64,000 nt of DNA from Brachynemurus nebulosus (taxonomy: Eukaryota; Arthropoda; Insecta; Neuroptera; Myrmeleontidae): assembly GCA_035578155.1 (NCBI GenBank), contig JAPWDM010000045.1, forward strand, positions 797,001 through 861,000, read 5' to 3'. Of this stretch, positions 36,505 to 45,805 are shown piece after piece. Every line of letters begins with the position of its first letter. The stretch's first letter is position 1. Under the pieces are notes generated by a model. The model saw only the letters and a program-made list of their open reading frames with translations, had not been told where the DNA came from and did not search any database. A program made the position numbers and the translations under genes.

Positions 36505-37205
36505 ACACCATAGAACACTAGAAGCCAACTAACATAAAAAAAGTGAAATTCGCTTGGAGTCATTTGTAAGCCAGTCACAGCTTAAGACATTAGTCCGTCA
36601 GTAGTCGTCGTCGAGTCAACACACCATTATATTAACAATATACCCATTGTTAGTTGAGCACGTTGAACAGCTCTCTCTGGTAATACGTGTGATGTGATTG
36701 TATGTGTGTATACACATACTACTACAAAAAACCAAACTAATACACTGCAAACAGTGTGTATGTACACAAACAGACTACGTCACAAACTCATTACAAGTGG
36801 AACAGAGGCAAAGCCAATCTAGTTTGTCCCCTTGTATCACACAGTATATAATACATGATAGGTACCTACAACATATGTACATAAAGCTACGGATACACGA
36901 GACATCTAAATTAGCATTATTGTGTGCAATGTTTACACTATAGAACACTAGAAGCAAACTAATATCAAAAAAGTTTAGTTCGCTTGGAGTCATTTGTTGG
37001 TCTGTCACAGCTTAAGGCATTTAGTCAGTCGGTGTCGGTCATCGAATCCACTACGATTGTTATGTATTGTAAGACCATTGTTACTTGACCTGCACGTTGC
37101 TCTGTCCGATAATACGTGTTTTGTAATTGTGTGTGTAAATACTCACACAGAAGCAAACATCAAGCCTAAACCACTACAAACAGTTTGTACTTACACAGCA
37201 TAGTG
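36505..37205 (+). repeat. Diverged tandem duplication, about 270-bp unit, 428-bp offset
   Basis: CATAGAACACTAGAAGCCAA...TCGCTTGGAGTCATTTGT...GTCACAGCTTAAG...TAATACGTGT...CAAACAGT occurs twice (36510-36775 and 36938-37200) in the same order. Between the copies is a GATACACGAGACATC fragment like the end of the 20151-20998 element. Short open frames here do not match between the units and look noncoding. Confidence 0.75.
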
Positions 37206-37239
37206 ATGCGAAGTGGAGGAGATTTTACGTCACCTTTCT

Positions 37240-37286
37240 GCTACAGTCGGAATACTAACTATCATATAGTAGTTTGGCCCGTTGGT
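37240..37286 (+). repeat. Short dispersed repeat, inverted copy at 57434-57480
   Basis: CTACAGTCGGAATACTAACT then ATCATATAGTAGTTTGGCCC matches, inverted, GGGCCAAACTACTATTATGA then TAGTAAGCATCCCGACTGTA at 57437-57476. Confidence 0.6.
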
Positions 37287-37302
37287 TTACACGTTCAAGT
37301 AA

Positions 37303-37754
37303 AGCGGGTTCTACACGATGCTACGAACGTTCCTTCCAACATTCGATCGAACGTTTGAGGCAGTTAAGTTCGATAGTTGGTGCGACGAATGTATCTGCTA
37401 CACGGTGAATCGAATGTTTGATCCAATACGAATGATGATGTGTTGGTACTCAGTGGACGATGTTATCTGTCTGATGTTATCTCTAATGTTATACACTGAT
37501 GTTGTCTCTCTTCACATGAACGAGCGTGCAGCTGCTGAGTCGAACCAACCAACGAACCAACATTGACCTTCAAATGTTCGAAGCACCCCTTTGACTCGGT
37601 GCAAAAATACCGACATCGAACGGGACACGACCAAATGCGAACGTTTGACGCTCGACATTGGACACTCGTAGGTTCGAACAACGGCTACACGATGCTATGA
37701 ACCATCCAACGTCGAATGTTGGAAGGTGTTCGTAGCATCGTGTAGCAGCGGCTT
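37303..37754. mobile_element. MITE with CTACACGATGCTACGAAC termini
   Basis: Left AGCGGGTTCTACACGATGCT then ACGAACG; right (inverse) AGCCGCTGCTACACGATGCT then ACGAACA; both are followed inward by CCTTCCAACATTCGA. TIR is about 45 bp. A third partial end (GGCTACACGATGCTATGAAC) lies at 37683. Unusually GC-balanced for the window; no transposase. The open frames at 37318-37681 follow the repeats. Confidence 0.8.
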
Positions 37755-38549
37755 AAATTTGCAGTCTAGATAAGGCTAGAACAGTTGTATACACTCGAGT
37801 TGCTAGACTTCTCTAGCAAATATTTGAGGTTGTTTACACAGTAGTGTCACACACGGCGAATAGAATAGTGTCAGACATTTCACACAACACCTGATTTAGA
37901 TTATAATTTAACATTTCTAAATCGTATTTTGTATTGCCATATTCTATTTTGAATTGAAAACTAATATTTTTATAAATGTTGCTGCAAGACGGCAGTTTCG
38001 TACTGAAAATAATTTATTTCATTTTTTGCTATAGTGTAAATCCAACTTGTAAAATTTTATTGCGTTTACTTTTTTCTTAGAGTTGTAATATAATATTATC
38101 TCTGTATTATCTTTTGGATGCGTCTCACAATTTAGGATTACCTTGTTGGTAGTATCTTAAATCAACTTTTCTGTCCTTTTGTAAAAAAAAAAACTTCTAC
38201 ACCAAAAGCGTGTCGTGTGTCCGTACCTTTATAATCTTTTTAAAATAAATTATTTTTTTTTTTGTCAAAAGATTCTTATATTATAACATAACCTATTTGT
38301 ATGACTTAACGTTTATGTAAAAAAAAACAATATGTTTTCATCCAAATCATTTTAATATTTGCGACGATTTGAATTTTTACACAAAATTTCGAATGCGAAA
38401 GGAATTTTTATTTTGGAAAAAATTCGCCCACGAATACAACACAAAACGAACTGGTATGCTGTTTTTTAAATAATAAGTATTTTAACTAAGCAGTAATGTA
38501 TCTTTTTTTTAGGAATAGTACATTATCTTCAGAAATAATGTTTTTTTTA

Positions 38550-38730
38550 AGGAGAAGTTTTCAAAGCTACTACTAGCAAAGTAGTGAAATTAGTGTCACA
38601 CAAAATTGCTTTGTTGCGTGAAGAATTCATTAAATTTCCAACAACTGACGTCGAAAAGGCGCAAGTTAAAGAAAATTTTTATAACATTACGCGGTTTCCG
38701 AGAGTGTTTGCTGCTTTACATACATACACG
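38550..38730 (+). pseudogene. Second HARBI1-like transposase fragment
   Basis: The frame reads FKATTSKVVKLVSHKIALL, then REEFIKFPTTDVEKAQVKEN, then FYNITRFPRVFAAL. This is the region just before the first catalytic Asp of HARBI1-like nucleases (usual pattern: helix, 'YIKFP', 'F Y .I..FP.V.GAIDCTHI'). Similarity stops at AAL; no Asp motif follows and the rest is unrelated. It differs clearly from the transposase at 23799-25053, so it comes from another Harbinger family. Remnant only. Confidence 0.65.
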
Positions 38731-38887
38731 GTTACATATACAGGCTGGAAACAGATTTATCGAACGTGGGGCAAGTATGGTGAGAAATTTTTCTCAGGAT
38801 CAATGTGATCTCTGACACTTTTTGATCAATAATATTTCATTTTTAAATCGCGTTACCATGGATCTGCAATATTTTTGTGTTTGTCAG

Positions 38888-39300
38888 ATTAAATACCCCT
38901 GTCGCAGCATCTGCATAACATAGCGAATTTCCAAATTTTAGGGACTGGCGGATCTCATCTAAGAACTGTACCTATTTAAAATAGTTTAGCTTTCTAAGAG
39001 TAAAAGATTTTTTAAAATCGGCTGGGTAATTAGTTTTGATATTTTTGGGACCCAAGAACCCGAACGGACTTTGTGCAGCATAGTTGTATCCATCTAAAAT
39101 AATTTAGTTCTCTAACAGTGAAAAAATTTTCAAAATCGGTCGGTTAGTTTATTTTTTACAATAATGGGAACAGTAAACCCTGGCGGAAATCATACAACAT
39201 AACCTTTATTCATCTAAAATAATTTTAGTAAAAAGTTTATCCTAACAGTAAAAAACGGGTCCTAGGGATCTCATATAACTTATGGTAGTCCGTAAGGTTC
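38888..39300 (+). repeat. Dispersed repeat 'CGCAGCATCTGCATAACATAGCGAATTT', copy 2
   Basis: AATACCCCTGTCGCAGCATC then TGCATAACATAGCGAATTTC, with further partial repeats of 'ATCCATCTAAAATAATTTAG..TAACAGTGAAAAA..TTTTCAAAATCGGT'. It matches 59972-60300 best. Confidence 0.6.
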
Positions 39301-41329
39301 TTGTGGACATCATTTAATTACTTAATGAATTCAAATACTTTAACTTACTAACGGTGAAAAAATTTTCAAAATTTTCGACATTCGCTAAAAAAATCATTGA
39401 AAAATATTTGATATGTTTCGATCAATTAATGGTCAACATCAGCAAATAAAAGTTACTCAAATCGAAGAAAAGAATGAGTTATTTGTCCGTAGAAATTAAA
39501 ATACAAATTCTGAAAACGAGCAAAGAAATATTGAAAAAACTAGATCGGCAAAACATTCTGACAAATAACACTACCCAACTAATACTTGCCAATTTGAATG
39601 AAACTTAACATACTTATTAAACAGCGAAAAATATTAAATACGTGTTTTTTTATTTCGGCTAAATACGCTTTTTAGGGGTAGAAAACACCATTCAACCTCT
39701 GTAGATGAAAACAGTTATAGCTAGATATTTTTGAAACGACATATTTTCTGAAAAAAGGGCTGAGTACCAAATTTGTAGAATTTGAAGCGATGCACTTGAT
39801 AGTGACCCTGAAATCGATTTTCAAGGTCAGTTGAAAATGATTAGCCATTGCCGAAGTTTGACCATATCCTGTACCTATAAGCAGTAATTTCATGTATTGA
39901 CTCAATCTATCTTCAAAGTTGATTTATAGAAAAAATTAGAAGAAAACATTTTTGTAAGTAATTTTAGAAGTAAAGTTAAGAAAAGATTTAATATCACTCT
40001 AATTGTAAGTTAAACATTAACTTTATGTTATATTATAAATTTTCAAAATTTTTTAAAATTTTTATTGCTACTCTATAGTTATCATATTAGGAATTCAATT
40101 GAACATATGATTAACTATTATTTTTCCGATTGCGATTGAGCAAGTATTTTTCAAAATTACTTCTTGATCACTTATTTTCTATCTTGCATGTGAAATTCGT
40201 TCGAATATACTTTGAACCATTTAGGGGTGAAAAGTAAGCTACTCCTTTTGAAAAATATTAAATGATTTTCAAATGACTTTGGAAATTGACCTCAAGGTCA
40301 ACTTCAAAGTCATCATCAAGTGCTTCACTTTGAATTCTATAACTTTGGTCCTAAGCACTTTTTTCAGAAAATATATCGTACCATAATCCACTTCTATGTT
40401 GATTCCTGGTCTCTTTTCCTGCGTTTCTAATATTTATGTCAATAAAAAATGTGCTACCGTAGACAAGGATGAATAGGTACGCATTCAGACTTCACACCGT
40501 ATTTTTTTGTATTTATTTTATGAGTACCTAATCTTTAATATATTAAAAATTTACGCGAAGATGGTCACTTTATCAGCAGTATCCAAAAAAATTTAAAAAT
40601 ATTGGTGGTTTTTGAAAAATTAACAAAAATCGTATAATTTCTTCTCTATGAAAAATTGGGATCAAAAGAGACGAGAAAAGAGTAAATGGGGACAACCCGT
40701 AGGGTCGACCAAAATAACGGACCCGATTTTTTTCATCTGACACAGTCGCCATTTAAGAAGTGAAATTACCCCTCAAAATTAGGGTAAAATTTCAATTTTG
40801 CTAGATTACTTGAAAACTGCGGCAGATAAAGAAAAATTTTAAATTGACACAACACTTCATTTTTAGAGAGCTTTCTACTGATATATACAAAGCCAGAGTC
40901 GGACCTACTAGAGGGGCTATTTTGGTAAATTTGGGGGTAAAAAAAGTTGTATAAGCGTTTTTCCTAACATCTAAAACAAAAACAAGAGCCTTATCACCAT
41001 TTTTTCTAAGCATTAAAAGCTGGTTTATATTCGGTTTCTATTGAAAACTCAATTAGACTGCATGTTAAAAGTGAGCAAAAATTAAACCTGCAATAACTTT
41101 TAAACGCTGTAGTGAATCTAATTTAAATTTTCACAGTCGATTAAATTTAGAAAAACCATTATTCGCACAAATTTTCATAAGACTGTCACCATTTTTAAGT
41201 ACCTCCATAATATCCTTAACTTGTAGCTATGGTATAATTATCAAAATTTTTTGCAGGTTTCTTACTAATCATACAACATGTAATGATTCATACAACATAC
41301 AACACATAATTCCTGAGTAGCCCTAAATA
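39301..41329. other. Intergenic / old repeat DNA, no gene seen
   Basis: No coding exon recognised. About 40690-40930 (GGACCCGATTTTTTTCATCTG, then GTGAAATTACCCCTCAAAAT) resembles the arm of the 12459-14013 foldback family in wording and order and may be a decayed relative. Confidence 0.35.
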
Positions 41330-41370
41330 ATGCGTGTCAAACACGCACTTGACGACTTTTTTTTTATATA

Positions 41371-41640
41371 AAAAATCGAAGTATATTGTCAAAACTAACT
41401 AAACTAACCTAACCAAAACCAACCTCACCAACTAGTTTTTATATAAAAAATCGAAGTATATTGTCAAAACTAACTAAACTATTCTAACCAAAACCAACCT
41501 CACCACTTAGTTTTTATATAAAAAAACGAAGTATATTGTCAAAACTAACTAAACTAACGTAACCAAAACCAACCTCACCAGCGAGTTTTTATATCAAAAA
41601 TCGAAGTATATTGTCAAAATTAACTAAACTAACTTAACCA
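41371..41640 (+). repeat. 76-bp tandem satellite, array 2
   Basis: About 3.6 units of the array-1 sequence, in the same strand orientation as array 1 although the neighbouring unique segment and CGTCCG block are inverted. Confidence 0.9.
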
Positions 41641-41744
41641 AATTTAAAATGTTATAACTTTAATTCCTTCTGTCATATTTTATAATCAAATATGTAATTA
41701 TTAATTATAAAATAGTAAACATACCATTCCTAAAAGAATTAGAT

Positions 41745-41867
41745 TTATCGGACGATTAATTTATTTTATTCATCCGATAGTCGGATGACTAGGTTATTTT
41801 ATTCGTCTGATAGTCGGACGACTAAGTTCTTTTTTTATTCGTCCGTTTATCGGACGACTAGACACTT
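41745..41867. repeat. CGTCCG hairpin cluster, right
   Basis: Inverted counterpart of the left cluster: TCGGACGATTAA, CATCCGATAGTCGGATGA, CGTCTGATAGTCGGACGA and CGTCCGTTTATCGGACGA, then CTAGACACTT. Confidence 0.85.
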
Positions 41868-42267
41868 CGCTTTGAGAATACTGTTAATAAGTTGGCGCCG
41901 AACACAAATTGTTCTTGTGAACGTTTTTAATTGCAGAATTTTAGATAAAACTGGTCTATGTCTATAATATCAAAAATTAAATAAATCTGAAAATAGTCAA
42001 AATTAAACAAATACGCGTGATCAAATTGATTAGTTTTAGACGGCTTTATGAACGTATGTCTCGTCATGAGGTAGATATTTGAGACACTGTGTATCGATGT
42101 AAATTAAATTGTTGTAAATTTTACAATTTTAATAAGGCTCGGTATAAGCAAACGGAACTCTATTTATGAACCATCTCCGGCTGTTTGTCTGTCAGAGGCA
42201 TTAAGTGCAGAAAATTAAAGAGGTAGAAAACAAAAATTTTCCGCGTTCATGTGCTAGCTTGGTTGAT

Positions 42268-42413
42268 CCAAGTTTTAAAATGAAAAATTATAATTTGTTT
42301 GGCCAACATGTTTCGATTTTCATGGATGTTGAAAAACTGTTCTTGAAGATGACGGTATTCAACATTGAAACATGTTGATCAAATAAATTATAATTTTTCA
42401 TTTTAAAACTTGG
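42268..42413. repeat. 146-bp hairpin
   Basis: CCAAGTTTTAAAATGAAAAA then TTATAATTTGTTTGG..CAACATGTTTC pairs with GAAACATGTTG..CAAATAAATTATAA then TTTTTCATTTTAAAACTTGG. Loop about 50 nt. Possibly a small foldback element. Confidence 0.75.
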
Positions 42414-42660
42414 ATGAAAAATTTTTTGTTTCCGACTTTCACTTTTAATGTGGTTTAAATTTAATGTAATATATTATAACAAATTAAATTATGTTAAAAC
42501 ATACGATACGGAACTATTCACGCACGAGGATGACTCGCACTTGGCTGATCTTTTAAATTTATGCCATAAAATATACAATGGTGGCTGGTGTGGTACGTAG
42601 CACCCTCGTATTTATAACAGTACTAGTAAAAACGTCGTCAAGTGTGTGTTAGACACGCAT

Positions 42661-43705
42661 TAAAGCAGGATTTCGTAGTTCAGTATCAAGGTTTCCGAAA
42701 TAAAATTTTTTGCATTTGTACAACATCAAGTTAAACTGACTATGACACAACGCTGTACCGTGCCAACAATTATATATATAATGTTTTGTTTAAGATGTTT
42801 AATATCGTATAAGTTTAAGAGTATTCTAGAAGGCTTGTTAAAAGTAAAATATGTAGAAATAAATTTATTATAAACTTCGAGTAAAAGTGAGACATGTACA
42901 TCAGATACATTAGTATACATGGTGTACATAACATACATAAGACAGGTTAATACCAACAAAATGTGTTAAATATATTGTAATGTAAGCGTGACACATACGT
43001 ACAAATAGTTTTTTATTTGTCGAACGACTGTATCGAAGAGGTTAAGTTTAAGATATATGCATATTTTCATTCTCCTACCAGTAAAATTAATTTATCAGCC
43101 ATTGCTACCATTTTATAGACAAACTGGACAGCCATGTCCAAAATTCCTATTCACCTCTCATTCGATCCCCGACACCCCGAAGTGCGAGGTGAATAGAACC
43201 GCCTATTTTTTTTCAATTTTCTAGCTAAATAAAAATGAAAATGGATTTTTAAAATGGTAAGTATGAAGAATAAGCGACCGGAAATAATAGCAATCCATTT
43301 TTTATCGTCTAGTAGATAAAAAAAGGTATGCAAATCTACGACAAAGTTGAAAATCGTTCCGTTTCACCCCAAGCTACGGTAATACTTTATAACACACCGC
43401 GCATTTTAAATTAAGTTTTTAGTAAATTAAAACAAATTATAATAAAATGAATCCTGAATAAATCAATTAAAAATTCAGATTTACAAAATTAATCTAAACT
43501 GATAATCTTTTTATTTACACAAAGCCACAAAAGTATACTATTTTATTCATAAGAGGACAGCGTAAGGAAAAATATACAAAATGTTATTAGGATAATTTGA
43601 TTTCAGAAAAAAAATTTAACATAGGATTATCAGAAAGAAGTAAAATTGTAAATAAACGAAAATCAAAACAGTTTTAATGACCTTTTACTTTAATTAAAAT
43701 TGACA
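42661..43705. other. Intergenic DNA, no gene seen
   Basis: AT-rich; short open frames without domains. A CTATTCACCTCTCATTCGATC / GTGCGAGGTGAATAG pair at about 43147-43197 forms a small stem. Confidence 0.35.
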
Positions 43706-43707
43706 TA

Positions 43708-44567
43708 AGGTAAAAGACCCGGTAATTGACCCTGGCCCAGTTTCTGAACTTTTCAACTTTGTTATAAATTAATAAAAAAACTATATTTTAAATAAGAAAA
43801 AAAAATAAATTCTTAATTTAAAGTAATCTATTCTGTGTCTAATGAACAGCAATTTAAAAAGTTTAGAATATATTAACTAAATAAAAAAAAATTTTTAAGT
43901 TTAAAATGTGTGTAAACACTATTTTTTTGGTAGTTTCTTAACAGTTTATGTTACAAAGTACTCATTTTGATTTGTGCAATATTCATCATGTAAGTATGAA
44001 AACTTAATTAAAAATATATGAGCAGGTTAATATTTGTTTAAAATTTATTTTAAAATATTTATAAAATACCTTAGAATGATTTTTATTATTGAAATATGAG
44101 GGTCAATTACTAGGCTCACTTCTAAAGTGGTATGGCCCAGTTAAATTCTAACCAGTTTTTGTTAGTTATTTTGTTATTTATAGTTATCTTCGATTAGTTT
44201 TTGTTATTTTTCATAACGTATTACATTAAACATTCATTTTTATCAATAAAAAATTATTTATAAATTAAATTTTAAAAAACTGTATTTTTAAATTTAAGGA
44301 TCAGAAACTAGGCCACTGTCAGGGTCAGAAACTGTCACATGAGAAATTTTGAAGGTCAGAAACTGGGTCCTTTTTGTCAATTTTTAAAACATTAATTTAA
44401 ATTATTAATTCAATTCAAATAATTATTTTACTTGTATGGCTTTATTTTGAAAGCCATAAACTAGTTGATAAAATTATTAATTGTCTCTTAAGTTGAAACT
44501 TATATTTATTACTGTCGTTTAACCTCAGCCGTCACTCTTAAAAGGTCAGAAACTAGGCCCGTTACCT
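43708..44567. mobile_element. 860-bp TA-flanked element, copy B (inverted relative to copy A)
   Basis: Starts AGGTAAAAGACCCGGTAATT, ends GGCCCGTTACCT; TA at 43706-43707 and 44568-44569. Nearly identical to the reverse complement of 18093-18951 and one base longer. The sequence across the insertion (AATTGACA-TA-GTGTTTGAAAAATTACC) exists uninterrupted at 44914-44939. Confidence 0.9.
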
Positions 44568-44569
44568 TA

Positions 44570-44661
44570 GTGTTTGAAAAATTACCAAACCGGATCGGCT
44601 GGAACTCGAACCCGGATCTCTTGGTTACCAGCCAAGCGCCTTACCAACTAGGCCACCGATC
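44570..44661 (-). repeat. tRNA-like sequence (anticodon loop CTGGTAA), probable SINE head or tRNA pseudogene
   Basis: On the minus strand 44661-44593 folds as a cloverleaf: acceptor GATCGGT/GCCGATC, D arm CCT..AGG, anticodon stem CTTGG/CCAAG with loop CTGGTAA (anticodon GGT, Thr-type), and T arm CCGGG-TTCGAGT-TCCAG with one mismatch. Position 8 is G rather than T, and no CCA or T-run terminator follows; instead a conserved tail GGTTTGGTAATTTTTCAAAC continues. The same tRNA part plus tail recurs, truncated, at 44922-44999. That argues for a tRNA-derived repeat rather than a working tRNA gene. Confidence 0.55.
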
Positions 44662-44921
44662 ACTTGTTCGAGTGCCACTCCAATTCAGTAATCAATCAAA
44701 CACAACCTCTCTCTAATTCGAGACGCAGTTTTTATACTTTTTTTTAATTTCAAATGTTATCGAGTGCCTGTGAAACATTATTAGTGTATGGCGGATTTTT
44801 ATCCGTATTTTTAAACATACACCAATATTCATATGCCCACTCAATGTTCAGCTTTGGCTGATACTTGAACACTCGATGTACTTTGGCAAATGGCCAATTC
44901 ATTATGTTAATTAGAATTGAC

Positions 44922-44999
44922 ATAGTGTTTGAAAAATTACCAAACCGGATCGGCTGGGACTCGAACCCGGATCTCTTGGTTACCAGCCAAGCGCCTTAC
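44922..44999 (-). repeat. Second, truncated tRNA-like copy
   Basis: Carries the tail, the T arm (with TCGAGTCCCAG, a better stem than copy 1) and the anticodon arm, then breaks off in the D arm. It lacks the 860-bp insertion in its flank and so serves as the empty site. Confidence 0.7.
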
Positions 45000-45426
45000 G
45001 GTATTTTTGACAACTAAAACAGCTAATTTTGAACTTCCAGTTTCCAGTCTCACAAAGTAGCCGGGGGTGTCGATATTTTTCCATTACAAATCCATTACAT
45101 GTAGGTTATGTATATATTTTTTTAATACTTATTCTCCATATAGATATTCACATTATAATATAATTAATAAAAATGAAAATATAAAGATTTTGTGGCACGT
45201 TATTTGATTAAATATGTCATAAGGTCTGAAATCTTTTTATTTAATTGATGCCCGTGCACTAGATGAAAATGAATCCGGCCTAAAAAAAAATTATTTATGT
45301 TATTTACCGTAATATTTAAATTTCAAAAGGGGTATAGCTAAAACTTACTAAAACATCTTTGAAGAAAATATTACAATGTTCTTTTCATGTTCCGGTTACA
45401 ACTGAAAAAAAAAAAATATAAATTAG

Positions 45427-45662
45427 TGTTAAATATATTTTGAATCTAGTTTGTTATAATAAAAATGTATTTTGAATATAGCGGTAACTATATATTTATA
45501 TTTAAATTGAACAAGCAGTAAGGTGCTGCCATCAACTAAAAATTGATGAACCTATCGTTGTTGTTTACAGTTTTGTTTTTCTAATAATAACAGATTTTGT
45601 TTTATCAAATAAAGGATACAAGTTCATTTTAGGCTTCGCTATTTTATTTATTTAATTCAATA
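45427..45662 (+). repeat. Copia 5' LTR
   Basis: 236 bp from TGTTAAATATATTTTGAATC to TTTAATTCAATA. Contains AATAAAGGA (about 45611), a likely polyadenylation signal. Confidence 0.95.
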
Positions 45663-45676
45663 GGTTATGGGCCCAG
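45663..45676 (+). promoter_or_regulatory. Primer-binding site (half tRNA-iMet)
   Basis: GGTTATGGGCCCAG lies immediately after the LTR and matches the complement of the initiator-Met anticodon stem-loop. Confidence 0.85.
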
Positions 45677-45805
45677 TATATGCCTAAAATTCAATTTAAA
45701 TATACGTTAGAAAAGTGTTTAATAAATTGTGATAATACACAGACAGAAAAAGTTTTGTTACAACAAGTAAAATTGCGTTTGGAGTTTGGCTAACATAATT
45801 TCAAA

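Larger units (their letters stand above)
35216..41867. mobile_element. Large inverted-end structure with 12-bp flanking direct repeat
   Basis: The left end (GGGTGTTGCTAGTCGTCCG) and the inverted right end (AAGTGTCTAGTCGTCCG) begin matching blocks. These are CGTCCG hairpins, then the same about 150-bp unique segment (TCTAATTCTTCTAGGAATGG left; CCATTCCTAAAAGAATTAGA right). Directly outside both ends lies CGCTTTGAGAAT (35204-35215, 41868-41879) in the same orientation, like a target duplication. The inside contains two 76-bp satellites, a tandem duplication, a TIR element and a Harbinger fragment. MULE or foldback class is possible; no transposase for it was found. Confidence 0.6.
41330..42660. 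repeat. Inverted-end pair ATGCGTGTC...GACACGCAT
   Basis: Left ATGCGTGTCAAACACGCACT then TGACGAC; right, inverse, ATGCGTGTCTAACACACACT then TGACGAC. Each end also folds on itself (GCGTGT..ACACGC). Same termini type as 16682-17235. This pair overlaps the right arm of the 35216-41867 structure, so one of the two groupings must be a chimera. Confidence 0.5.

Noticed and set aside
37318..37681. Open frames of 82 and 72 codons
   Set aside because: They lie within a MITE and follow its inverted repeats.
35578..41640. Direct-repeat arrays as a CRISPR
   Set aside because: Units are contiguous 76-bp tandem repeats with no variable spacers, in a eukaryotic genome.
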